Shown piece after piece: positions 8,023 to 15,784 of a DNA stretch of 64,000 bases (within the stretch, counting starts at the first letter, position 1; each line of letters starts with the position of its first letter). Location of the stretch: the NCBI RefSeq assembly GCF_013179575.1, contig NZ_JABMCQ010000006.1, positions 1 to 64,000 on the forward strand. Direction: 5' to 3'. The position numbers were made by a program, and so were the translations under genes. This DNA comes from Sphingobacterium shayense. GTDB lineage: Bacteria; Bacteroidota; Bacteroidia; Sphingobacteriales; Sphingobacteriaceae. Below the pieces are notes generated by a model. It was not told the origin of the DNA and searched no databases. It was given only the letters and a program-made list of their open reading frames with translations.

Positions 8023-8790
8023 ATGTTTAAGAAACTAATAAAAAAATTCAATGACAATATTGAAGATCTTGCGAAAGGCGTAATGCAAGATCAGTTAAAT
8101 AAGTCTACCCCAGAACAAGAGCCTGGAAATTACGGACAGGGTGACATGCAGCAAATTTTTGATATGGGCGCAGCTTCGGCGGGCGTAAAGACAATGAATA
8201 CTGCTTCTGAAGATCCAAACGATCCATTATTGGCGCCCGTTCATGGTGTGACGATAGCAGATTACGCTGCAGGAGCGTCTAAGATTGGTGAGGGATGTTC
8301 AGAGGATGAAATATGTACTGCTCTGGGAATTGAAAGGCCAATTTGGGATGAAGCGCAAACGACTTGGAATAATAGAATGAGGGACGACAATACATATAAC
8401 CTCGTCAACGTATATTCAAAATATTTTGGGCAAGCAAAAGAACATCCAAAATTAGGAAGCTTGACACCGGGGAATGCACCCCAAACAGATGTTCTTACCG
8501 AAGATGCTAAGGCGAATCTCGATCGTTTGGAAACTGATAAACATTATTTTTTCGAGATTCAGGGTGCTCTCGAAGCCGCCTATGCTAATGGTATTGATGG
8601 CGCACAATGGTTAATTGACAATCTTGGGCTCACCGTGTCTCAAGTTAATGGCGCAGGAACGAAATATATGAATGATTTTGGCGTGATGGCCCAAATGATG
8701 GCTTATCAGGAACAGAAGAAAAACGAATATAACGAACGCTTTGCGAAAGAGCATGGCACGGGCGGTGTAGTCGATGATATAGATTTTTAA
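8023..8790 (+). CDS. DUF6620-like protein
   Basis: 255 residues, soluble. A positively charged N terminus (MFKKLIKKFNDNIEDL) is followed by a Gln/Gly/Asn-rich linker and then conserved-looking segments DPLLAPVHGVTIADYAAGAS and a stretch with ERPIWDEAQTTWNNRM, which I recall from the Bacteroidota family DUF6620. The family has no known function. It is the last gene of the SPFH unit and is followed by a strong bidirectional terminator. The spacing to the previous gene is 38 bp. Confidence 0.7.
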   Translation: MFKKLIKKFNDNIEDLAKGVMQDQLNKSTPEQEPGNYGQGDMQQIFDMGAASAGVKTMNTASEDPNDPLLAPVHGVTIADYAAGASKIGEGCSEDEICTALGIERPIWDEAQTTWNNRMRDDNTYNLVNVYSKYFGQAKEHPKLGSLTPGNAPQTDVLTEDAKANLDRLETDKHYFFEIQGALEAAYANGIDGAQWLIDNLGLTVSQVNGAGTKYMNDFGVMAQMMAYQEQKKNEYNERFAKEHGTGGVVDDIDF

Positions 8791-8818
8791 TTACAATCTT
8801 CCAGTGTTAAAATAATAA

Positions 8819-8852
8819 AAAAAGCTCTACGACTAAACCGTAGAGTTTTTCT
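8819..8852. terminator. Bidirectional terminator between convergent genes
   Basis: Stem CTCTACG (8825-8831) / CGTAGAG (8839-8845), loop ACTAAAC. It is followed by TTTTT on the plus strand and by a T-run (complement of the A-run from about 8815) on the minus strand. It lies between the convergent DUF6620-like and DUF1080 genes and can serve both. Confidence 0.85.
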
Positions 8853-8873
8853 CTTTAAGAATCCTTTGAAGAC

Positions 8874-9599
8874 TTACAAATTTCTAATTTTTATATTCCG
8901 AAAAGATACTCCGCGAGACCAATCCTGTAATGCTATTTTGCCTTTTGTATTCTTGCCAAATTCAGGATAATTTTTAAATGCACTTCGTGTCACTTGGGCT
9001 TTCCATTCTGAAGAATTAAAATCCGTTTCTGCGGTCATAACATCGTTTAAATAAAAAGTTACCTTCCCGTCTTTCTGAACTATCCGTGATTGATTCCATT
9101 CATTTCTAGGCTTGGTGTTAACAAAGTTTTTCTGAGGCGAAAACGTATATAAACATCCCGAGCGTTTTAACGGCTTATCGAAATCCACGTGGGCATCATC
9201 TAGTAATTGATACTCGGGTCCCGAATGATAAGTAGCATCAATAGTTGGGTCTTCAATGACATTAATAAATACACCGCTATTACCTTCTTTTTCAAGCTTC
9301 CATTCAAAGGTGAATTCATAATTTTCGTAGGTATTATTACTTATTAAATCTCCTTTTTGTGTGTCGCTCGTCGGGTCGCAGTAAATTGTACCATTTTGAA
9401 CTACCCATGGGGCAGGGATGTTTTTTTTGTTGTATATATGCCAGTTATTCAGTGATTTACCATCGAATAATAATTCCCATCCGGTTTCTTTTTCTTCCTC
9501 AGTAAGTTTGTTGGGTTCTTCTTCCGGCGAACTGCAAGCGAAAAAAACAACAGAAGATAAAAGGGGTAAGAAAATCGTATTTAGTAGGTTAAGTTTCAT
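8874..9599 (-). CDS. DUF1080 / 3-keto-disaccharide hydrolase-domain lipoprotein
   Basis: 241 residues. Signal peptide with lipobox FFACS (Cys at about 22), an acidic linker, then one DUF1080 domain. The domain shows GWELLFDGKSLNNWHIYN, then PWVVQNGTIYCDP, NYEFTFEWKLEKEGNSGVFI, PEYQLLDDAHVDFDKP and the closing KIALQDWSRGVSFRNIKIRN, a near-perfect family pattern of a concanavalin-like jelly roll. Some members hydrolyse 3-keto-glycosides; others are thought only to bind sugar. It stands alone here, with no partner oxidoreductase nearby. Probably surface or periplasmic and involved in glycan use. Confidence 0.9.
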   Translation of the reverse strand: MKLNLLNTIFLPLLSSVVFFACSSPEEEPNKLTEEEKETGWELLFDGKSLNNWHIYNKKNIPAPWVVQNGTIYCDPTSDTQKGDLISNNTYENYEFTFEWKLEKEGNSGVFINVIEDPTIDATYHSGPEYQLLDDAHVDFDKPLKRSGCLYTFSPQKNFVNTKPRNEWNQSRIVQKDGKVTFYLNDVMTAETDFNSSEWKAQVTRSAFKNYPEFGKNTKGKIALQDWSRGVSFRNIKIRNL

Positions 9600-9624
9600 A
9601 ACGCTAACTTAAGGGAAATACAGT

Positions 9625-9649
9625 AAAATATCAACTAAATTGATATTTT
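9625..9649 (-). terminator. Hairpin downstream of the moa genes
   Basis: Perfect 10-bp AT-rich inverted repeat, AAAATATCAA (9625-9634) / TTGATATTTT (9640-9649), with a five-base loop. On the minus strand it follows the stop of moaC-moaB (9713) and precedes the DUF1080 gene start (9599). The T-rich 3' arm makes it a plausible though weak terminator. Confidence 0.45.
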
Positions 9650-9712
9650 TGAATTATAAGCGTTGATCATGATCGATTGCAACCTGTTTATATTTTTCTG
9701 TAGCCAAAGGAG

Positions 9713-10621
9713 TTAGTGGGCATTGTCACCGCGAACATCGAATACGTGTAGAACATGAGGGAACAGCGTCGCCATATATTCTCTAACGGCATTTTCTGAT
9801 CCAGGTAATGTCAACACAAACATGTCGTCTGAAAACCCGGCAATGCTGCGGGATAGCATGGCAGTTCCAATCCGCTGCTGCCCATAAGACCTGGCATTTT
9901 CCATGATTCCCGGAATTTCAGTTGTTAGGTAGGGTTTCACAGCCTCAGGTGTGACGTCGCGTACAGATAGGCCGGTGCCCCCTGTAAATATCAACAGATT
10001 GACTCCTTCGGACTTATAAGTCTCTAGTTTTGCTGCTATTGCCTGCTTTTCGTCCGGGACAACACTATACAAGATGTGATTAAACCCGTGGTCCTGTAAT
10101 ATTGAAACGATCGCTTTACCCGATTGATCTTGTTTTTTTTCTTGAAATACGCTATCGCTGCATACGACTATCGCAGCTTTAAGTGTTTGGGGTGCAAAGG
10201 AAGAAGCATTGCTTTTACCACCTTTTTTATCAATCAACCGTATGTCACTGATCTGGATACCTTTATCTATTGGTTTGAGCATATCGTAAATAACCAAGGC
10301 TGCAATCGAGGCGCCGTGCATCGCCTCCACCTCTACGCCAGTTTTGTATATTGTATGAACCTCCACTTCTATGTTTATAGACAAATCGTCCAAGGAGTAG
10401 CGTATAGCTGCATATTCTACGGGTAGCGGGTGACAGTCGGGAATCATGTCACTGGTTTTTTTTATCGCTAAAAGTGCGGATGCTCTGGCAAACTCAAAAA
10501 TATCGCCCTTGGGAACTGATTTACTTTTTATTGCATCCATCGTTTGAGGCAATGTAACGGTGACTTTTGCAGCAGCGATGGCTTTTCGTAGGGTGTAGTT
10601 TTTAAACGTTATCTCGACCAT
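9713..10621 (-). CDS. moaCB: Bifunctional molybdenum cofactor protein MoaC-MoaB
   Basis: A 302-residue fusion of two cofactor proteins normally encoded separately. Residues 1-~140 are MoaC, which with MoaA makes cyclic pyranopterin monophosphate; the PDCHPLPVEYA active-site segment and MHGASIAALVIYDMLKP are intact. Residues ~148-302 are MoaB/Mog-type (molybdopterin-binding), with the signature FTGGTGLSVRDVTPEAVKPY and PGIMENARSYG. Its start codon overlaps the moaE stop by one base (TAATG), so the two are translationally coupled. Fused MoaC-MoaB proteins are known in Bacteroidota. Last gene of the cluster. Confidence 0.93.
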   Translation of the reverse strand: MVEITFKNYTLRKAIAAAKVTVTLPQTMDAIKSKSVPKGDIFEFARASALLAIKKTSDMIPDCHPLPVEYAAIRYSLDDLSINIEVEVHTIYKTGVEVEAMHGASIAALVIYDMLKPIDKGIQISDIRLIDKKGGKSNASSFAPQTLKAAIVVCSDSVFQEKKQDQSGKAIVSILQDHGFNHILYSVVPDEKQAIAAKLETYKSEGVNLLIFTGGTGLSVRDVTPEAVKPYLTTEIPGIMENARSYGQQRIGTAMLSRSIAGFSDDMFVLTLPGSENAVREYMATLFPHVLHVFDVRGDNAH

Positions 10622-11067
10622 TATGATTTATTTTCTTTCCATTGGTAGCTATCGTCTGTGAAAATTTCTTTTCCCCAGATCGGTAATTCTTTTTTAACAC
10701 GCTCGACGAGCTCCTCGCAGGCGGCTATTGCTGCCTTTCTGCGTTCACTAGAGACAAAAACGAAAAAGCAGATTTCTCCAACTTTTATCGAGCCCAAACT
10801 GTGATATACATGTAAACAGGTTAAGGGATATTTTTCGAATATATTTTCTCTAATGGTCGTCATTTGTACCAATGCTAATTCCGTGTTTGCCGTATATTCA
10901 ATCGCGGACACGGTTTTATCCCCTATTTCATCGGCACGTATCTGGCCTAGAAAAAGACTGTGTGCCCCAATATTCGTTTTGTTGGCGTGTTTGGAAATAC
11001 CGTCCATGATCATCTGGGGAGAGATCGCTCCAGCAACAAAAATATTTTTAACAGATTTTTCCATCAT
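10621..11067 (-). CDS. moaE: Molybdopterin synthase large subunit MoaE
   Basis: 148 residues, normal length for MoaE, the catalytic subunit that inserts dithiolene sulfur into precursor Z using MoaD thiocarboxylate. Family segments: GAHSLFLGQIRADEIGDKTV, SAIEYTANTELALVQMTTIR, CLHVYHSLGSIKVGEICFFV and SSERRKAAIAACEELVERVK with KKELPIWGKE near the end. Two adjacent Met codons can serve as start. The 5' end overlaps the 3' end of moeB by 20 bases. Confidence 0.93.
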   Translation of the reverse strand: MMEKSVKNIFVAGAISPQMIMDGISKHANKTNIGAHSLFLGQIRADEIGDKTVSAIEYTANTELALVQMTTIRENIFEKYPLTCLHVYHSLGSIKVGEICFFVFVSSERRKAAIAACEELVERVKKELPIWGKEIFTDDSYQWKENKS

Positions 11068-12166
11068 TATAGGTTAGCATGGCAGAAATTCCGCCTTCTA
11101 AATTTCGAATTGAATAATTTGCACCAAGTTTGTCGGCTAAAAATTGTGCAGCGGTAGAACTCCTTTTTCCTTCTTGACATATTACAATCACATTGTACTT
11201 ATCAATTTTTTTAAATTTATCGTGAAGTTCCTTCAGGGGTATCTGTAGGTGTGGGAAGGATAATTTTGGAAGCTCGTTCGTATTTCGAACGTCTACTATC
11301 AGAACATCGTCGGAATTTGGAAGGAGGGCGAACTCTTGTTGAGAGATAGGATCGACAGAATTTAATTTCAGTCCGCAATGATAGGCATAGTCAAAATCCT
11401 CAAACTCTGCTAGTGACTGCGGTTGAGAGGGGACTTGACGATTTTCTACAGGGATGTCGACGACAATGGTCCGATTATCTTTCACATTCATAATCATTAA
11501 CTTATTAACGAGAGGTTGGCCAACACCTGTCAATAATTTGATTGCTTCCGAGGCTTGCAACACACCGATCAAGCCTGGCAATACGCCCAATACTCCGTTC
11601 TCATTGCAGTCCGGTGCGTCGAGCGGGCTTGGTGGGGTAGGGAACAAATTTCGATAAGTTGTTTTGTTTCCGTTTTCATCGGAAACATTGAACACAGCAA
11701 CCTGTCCTTCGTATTCGAAAATAGCCCCGAATACCAAGGGTTGTTCTAACAGCATACAGATATCAGTAAGCATGTAACGCGTTGAAAAATTATCCGTGCA
11801 GTCAACAATAACGTCATATCCCTCGAGTAGTTCGATAGCATTCTCCGTAGAGAGATAGAGGATATATTCTTGAATATTTACAAGTGGGTTCAATAATTTC
11901 AGCTTGTTTGCAGCTGCTTGCGCTTTGTATTCACCGATCTGGGTGCTATCAAATAAGACCTGACGTTGCAGATTACTTAAGGCGATACGATCGTGATCGA
12001 TAATACCAATTTTTCCTACTCCCGCAGCCACTAGGTACTGCAGTACGGGACAACCCAAGCCACCAGCGCCGACAACAAGGACCGATGCCTGTTGAAGCTT
12101 TTTCTGGGCCTGAGGACCAAAGCCATTTAAACTATAATGCCTCGCGTATCGTTCTTCTATTTCCAT
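11048..12166 (-). CDS. moeB: MoeB/ThiF-type adenylyltransferase with C-terminal rhodanese domain
   Basis: 372 residues. The N-terminal E1-like domain (1-~245) has the nucleotide-binding GAGGLG at 33-38, the DHD segment at 57-59 and a probable catalytic Cys187 (DAPDCNENGVLG). It should adenylate the C-terminal Gly of MoaD. The CxxC pairs that bind zinc in E. coli MoeB are not apparent. The C-terminal domain (~275-372) is a rhodanese with active-site loop CQEGKRS (Cys330), which probably supplies persulfide sulfur for thiocarboxylation, as in human MOCS3-type fusions. The gene lies 2 bp after moaD and overlaps moaE, so adenylation, sulfur transfer and carrier are encoded together. Confidence 0.92.
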   Translation of the reverse strand: MEIEERYARHYSLNGFGPQAQKKLQQASVLVVGAGGLGCPVLQYLVAAGVGKIGIIDHDRIALSNLQRQVLFDSTQIGEYKAQAAANKLKLLNPLVNIQEYILYLSTENAIELLEGYDVIVDCTDNFSTRYMLTDICMLLEQPLVFGAIFEYEGQVAVFNVSDENGNKTTYRNLFPTPPSPLDAPDCNENGVLGVLPGLIGVLQASEAIKLLTGVGQPLVNKLMIMNVKDNRTIVVDIPVENRQVPSQPQSLAEFEDFDYAYHCGLKLNSVDPISQQEFALLPNSDDVLIVDVRNTNELPKLSFPHLQIPLKELHDKFKKIDKYNVIVICQEGKRSSTAAQFLADKLGANYSIRNLEGGISAMLTYNDGKIC

Positions 12167-12168
12167 TG

Positions 12169-12396
12169 TTAACCTCCCGAATAGGGTGGCATAAGAGCCA
12201 CTTGATCTCCCTGCCGTAATACCGTATTTTTTTTTATAATTGTATTGTTAACGGCAATCACAAATCTTTTATTTTTGATATTTGGATATTTTTGATGGAT
12301 ATGAGTAATCAATTCGTCTGTATCTGTCGCTATACACGTTAATGACTGCCCCAACACATCAATTAAAGATCCGTAACTTATTATCGTTATCCCCAT
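12169..12396 (-). CDS. moaD: Molybdopterin synthase sulfur carrier MoaD
   Basis: 75 residues with a ubiquitin-like fold pattern and the essential C-terminal Gly-Gly (ends MPPYSGG), where the thiocarboxylate forms. RFVIAVNNTIIKKNTVLRQG and DQVALMPP match the MoaD/ThiS core. Its stop is 2 bp from the moeB start, its activating enzyme. A region of ~370 bp without a convincing gene lies upstream. Confidence 0.92.
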   Translation of the reverse strand: MGITIISYGSLIDVLGQSLTCIATDTDELITHIHQKYPNIKNKRFVIAVNNTIIKKNTVLRQGDQVALMPPYSGG

Positions 12397-12765
12397 TATT
12401 TAAGACTTATTATTTGTTGCTCGATAGTCTTTTTTCTATATACCGTTAATACGAGCTGATTAAACACCCAAAAGTGTGTCGTACGAAAATACAATTTTAT
12501 AATCATCACCAGGGGGGCAATCGACATAATATTCTTGTAATTTTTTTTGATGAAAAATAGCCAAAAGATACTCATTAGCGATTTTTTGAATGGAATGCCT
12601 TGTATATTATACATGGGGTGTTATAGGTTATGACAAAAAACTTAAAGGATTTACCCGAAGGAACATAGCTCTCGTATTGATGTTTATTCTGGAAAAACAA
12701 AGGTTCTTTTGATTTTGAATATGGAAAATCGAATAGATGAATCGTAATATTGCTGAAAATCTCAT
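12397..12765. other. Intergenic region upstream of moaD
   Basis: AT-rich. A 72-codon minus-strand open frame abuts moaD (12396-12614) but has a low-complexity, Lys/Ile-rich composition unlike its neighbours. I see no clear promoter box, hairpin or molybdenum-cofactor riboswitch. Confidence 0.5.
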
Positions 12766-13494
12766 TTATGCTGTTGTGAATAATAGTTTATAGGCGGCTA
12801 ATACAAGTACTGAGGCGAGTACATATTTTATTCCCTCTTGATTTAATTTAGTTGATCCAACATACGCACCCATCAGGCCACCGCTAAAAGCGACCACCAC
12901 GTAAGTCCACATATTCGTATTAAAAACGATGCCCTGAGTCAACATGCCGCCCAGCCCGGATATGGAATTAACAAATATGAAGGCGGCGCTTATTGCTGCC
13001 GTTTGTTTTTGGTCAGTCCACCTTAATAATATCAACAGGGGGGACAGTATGATTCCGCCACCGATACCGATCATTCCCGAAAGCAGCCCAACGGCTCCGC
13101 CGATGAAAATTGCGGCATAGTGATTCGACTGTTTTAGTTGGCTCTTATCAGCGCTTTTGAAAAAGAAAAACTTTATAATCGGAAAGATTAACAGTAGGCC
13201 GAGTACTCGTTTATATAAATGGTCGTCTAAGCTAGTTGTGCCACCTAAAAATGCCATCGGAATGGAGGCTATTGATATGGTTATGAATAATTTTTTCTTA
13301 AAATGATCTCTAATATAATACTGACTAAAGGATGTTAAGGATACAAACAAGTTTAAGACGAGCGCTGTGGGTTTCATTTCCTGTGGTGCTACTCCATATA
13401 AAGCCATTAGCGCAAGATAACCACTCGCCCCGCCGTGTCCTACAGATGAGTATAAGAATGCGACAGTAAAGAGCAATACATAGAACCATTCCAT
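12766..13494 (-). CDS. TauE/SafE-family membrane transporter
   Basis: 242 residues with about eight hydrophobic segments. It starts with the family pattern VAFLYSSVGHGGASGYLALM and repeats it in the second half as GAVGLLSGMIGIGGGIILSP, the duplicated TauE/SafE (DUF81) motif. Family members are implicated in export or uptake of sulfite, sulfonates or other small organic anions. Its place between moaA and moaD, on the same strand, suggests a sulfur- or molybdenum-linked role such as sulfite export, but the substrate cannot be read from sequence. Gaps of 138 bp to moaA and ~370 bp to moaD mean cotranscription is possible but not certain. Confidence 0.85.
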   Translation of the reverse strand: MEWFYVLLFTVAFLYSSVGHGGASGYLALMALYGVAPQEMKPTALVLNLFVSLTSFSQYYIRDHFKKKLFITISIASIPMAFLGGTTSLDDHLYKRVLGLLLIFPIIKFFFFKSADKSQLKQSNHYAAIFIGGAVGLLSGMIGIGGGIILSPLLILLRWTDQKQTAAISAAFIFVNSISGLGGMLTQGIVFNTNMWTYVVVAFSGGLMGAYVGSTKLNQEGIKYVLASVLVLAAYKLLFTTA

Positions 13495-13632
13495 AGATTA
13501 ATTTTTTATTGAAAGGTGTTGTATCCTAATTTTCAGCAAACGCCAATGTTATCAAAGTGTAATTAATTTCATTAATAGGTACCAATCGACTGATCGTCTG
13601 TATAAGGGCCGAGGTTTGTCCTGTTTTTCTGG

Positions 13633-14622
13633 TTATCCACCGATGGATATCATACTACGGTTTTTGATCGCCTTAGATTCGATTTTTTCGAAATCTTTAT
13701 TTAGCTGACCGCCGAGTCCTTCTGCTTTAGAATCGATATTTTGTTGAATTAAAGGAAGTATTAACTTGTTTGCTCGAAGCGAGTCGAGTAAGTTTGTCTC
13801 GTCTTTAGAGAACAAACAGTTTTTTAATTTTCCGTCAGCAGTTAGCCGTATTCTATTGCAATCAGAACAAAATGGAGCTGTCATGGTACTTATGATTCCA
13901 AATCGCCCCTGGTATTCCGATATCGAAAAAAGCTTGCTTGTGTCATGCTTCTTTCGCTGAATTGTATTTAGATTATAGACCTTGGATAATCTAGTTATAA
14001 TCTCCTTGTATGTTATCACTTGATTGCTAGTCCACCTGTTATTACTAAAGGGCATAAATTCGATAAATCTGACTTCAATGTTGTTTGTACGGGTTAACTC
14101 AACGAAATCAACTATTTCATCGTCGTTTAATCCTTTCATTACTACAACATTAATTTTAACGGTGAGACCGGCTTCTAAGAGCAAATCAATGTTTTTTCGT
14201 ACCCTATCAAAATAATCTCGACGGGTAATTTGGATGAATTTTTTTCTGTCAAGTGTGTCTAAGCTGATATTTATACTGGAAAAATTGGCCGCAAGAATTT
14301 GGGGGAGTAGCTCATCTATTCGAATGCCGTTGCTGGTCATGTGTAATTCAACAGGAAATCTTGCCAATATTTCCAGTATTTCAGGTATGTCTTTTCTTAT
14401 TAGCGGTTCACCTCCCGTTAAGCGAAGCTTTTTTACACCATTTTCGACAAAAATTTTGACTATTTCCTCGATTTCTTTTGGCTGCATGAGGGATTTGGTT
14501 GGTGTAAAAATATAGTCCTCTTCTGGCATACAATAGAAGCATCTCAAATTGCAATTATCAGTTAGCGATATTCGAAGATAGTCATGTTTGCGTCCATAGC
14601 GATCAACAAGTATGTTGTTCAT
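13633..14622 (-). CDS. moaA: GTP 3',8-cyclase MoaA (radical SAM)
   Basis: 329 residues, typical length. The N-terminal radical-SAM cluster is C24-x3-C28-x2-C31 (CNLRCFYC), followed by LRLTGGEPLIRKDI and the SINISLDTLDRKKF segment. The C-terminal substrate-binding cluster is present (CSDCNRIRL, then KNC near residues 252-269), and the chain ends in the required Gly-Gly (MISIGG). It converts GTP to the cyclic intermediate that MoaC finishes. It heads the minus-strand cofactor cluster. moeA, mobA and any molybdoenzyme are not in the window. Confidence 0.95.
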   Translation of the reverse strand: MNNILVDRYGRKHDYLRISLTDNCNLRCFYCMPEEDYIFTPTKSLMQPKEIEEIVKIFVENGVKKLRLTGGEPLIRKDIPEILEILARFPVELHMTSNGIRIDELLPQILAANFSSINISLDTLDRKKFIQITRRDYFDRVRKNIDLLLEAGLTVKINVVVMKGLNDDEIVDFVELTRTNNIEVRFIEFMPFSNNRWTSNQVITYKEIITRLSKVYNLNTIQRKKHDTSKLFSISEYQGRFGIISTMTAPFCSDCNRIRLTADGKLKNCLFSKDETNLLDSLRANKLILPLIQQNIDSKAEGLGGQLNKDFEKIESKAIKNRSMISIGG

Positions 14623-15065
14623 GTTCTTTTTATCTATGTTTATCTACTTTTGTTCTCTTCATTGTGCCTCTTCAAGTAAAAATAACTATTATATTGGTAA
14701 TTTTATACAAAATAATAATCTTTATGATTTAATCTATCGTAGAATAACTTGTGTTTTTGTTTTTTTTAGCGGTGTGTTATCGTGGTTTTGAGATTTGTTG
14801 GTTGCATTTTAAGTGTTTTTTAAGGATTGCTATTGTAAAATGAATATAATTTTATCGTTATGGCTGTTTTCTGCGATTATTTATATTCCATAATATCCCT
14901 TGTAAGTAAAGTTGAAACTTAGTCGCGGTTATGTAGCGTTAAACAATAGGGAAAAATGTACGTTTTTCGATAGGGTGAGAGAAGTAGATAAAAATGGAAC
15001 ATCGAACTCATCCAATTGGGAAGTGTAGGGTTAAACAATTACTCCCTAAATTCTACTTTTATTTT
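14623..15065. other. Divergent intergenic region
   Basis: Lies between moaA (leftward) and the metallophosphatase gene (rightward). AT-rich with several short T-runs. No ORF, strong hairpin or convincing moaA promoter was found. Confidence 0.5.
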
Positions 15066-15076
15066 TAGATTTGGCA

Positions 15077-15703
15077 ATGCGAATTATAACCCTCTCAGAT
15101 ACTCATGGTAAACATCAAGGTTTATCCATACCCGATGGAGATGTTTTAATCCATGCTGGAGATATAACTTCTCGCGGGTATAAGAATGAAGTGGTAGATT
15201 TTTTCGAATGGTTTGCAAGCCAAAACCATCCCCACAAAATATTTATTCCCGGTAATCACGATTTTTTTTTCGAAGTATTTTCCAGCCAAGAAGTTTTAAC
15301 AAGTATACCTAAAGAAATAACATATCTAAACGATTCGGGAGTAGAAATAGATGGCATTCATTTTTGGGGATCTCCTATAACACCATGGTTCAATAATTGG
15401 GCATTCAACAGGCTTAGGGGAGAGGATATAACTAAACATTGGGCATTAATTCCGTCAAATATAGATGTTCTCATTACCCATGGCCCACCACAGGGCATCC
15501 TAGATAGGACGACAGAGGGGGTGATTACTGGCTGTGCTGATTTACTCCATACGGTAAAGTTGATTAAACCCTCATTTCATATTTTCGGACATATTCATGA
15601 GGGTTACGGGATGGAGCAAAGCGAGCAAACTACATTTCTAAATGCTTCGATTTTAGACGGGCATTATCAGGTAAGGAATCAGCCCTTTAATATTGAAATC
15701 TAG
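15077..15703 (+). CDS. Calcineurin-like metallophosphatase
   Basis: 208 residues, cytoplasmic. Carries the full set of metal-binding motifs of the calcineurin-like superfamily: SDTHGKH near the N terminus, HAGDITSRG, PGNHDFFFE, THGPPQG and FGHIHEGYG. It resembles the MPPED-type branch, a class of phosphodiesterases with unclear natural substrate. The ATG at 15077 is chosen over an upstream in-frame TTG at 15071. A TAGATTTG box at 15066-15073 sits only three bases before this ATG, so if it is the promoter the mRNA would be leaderless. Confidence 0.88.
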   Translation: MRIITLSDTHGKHQGLSIPDGDVLIHAGDITSRGYKNEVVDFFEWFASQNHPHKIFIPGNHDFFFEVFSSQEVLTSIPKEITYLNDSGVEIDGIHFWGSPITPWFNNWAFNRLRGEDITKHWALIPSNIDVLITHGPPQGILDRTTEGVITGCADLLHTVKLIKPSFHIFGHIHEGYGMEQSEQTTFLNASILDGHYQVRNQPFNIEI

Positions 15704-15725
15704 AAGACGACCACCGTGCTAAAAC

Positions 15726-15742
15726 TGACTTTTGCTAAGTCA
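15726..15742 (-). terminator. Weak hairpin between convergent genes
   Basis: TGACTT (15726-15731) / AAGTCA (15737-15742), five-base loop, followed on the minus strand by GTTTTAG. It lies between the convergent metallophosphatase and DEAD-box genes. The short stem makes it a tentative terminator. Confidence 0.35.
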
Positions 15743-15784
15743 ATCCAAAGTGATTAGCGTTGATCGCACAGTAGGTTGATAGTA

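Noticed and set aside
10124-10426. 100-codon plus-strand frame within moaC-moaB
   Set aside because: Antisense to a highly conserved enzyme; Tyr/Cys/Phe-rich composition typical of a shadow.
12396-12614. 72-codon minus-strand frame directly upstream of moaD
   Set aside because: Low-complexity, Lys/Ile-rich, no recognisable domain, and its position fits chance in an AT-rich spacer.
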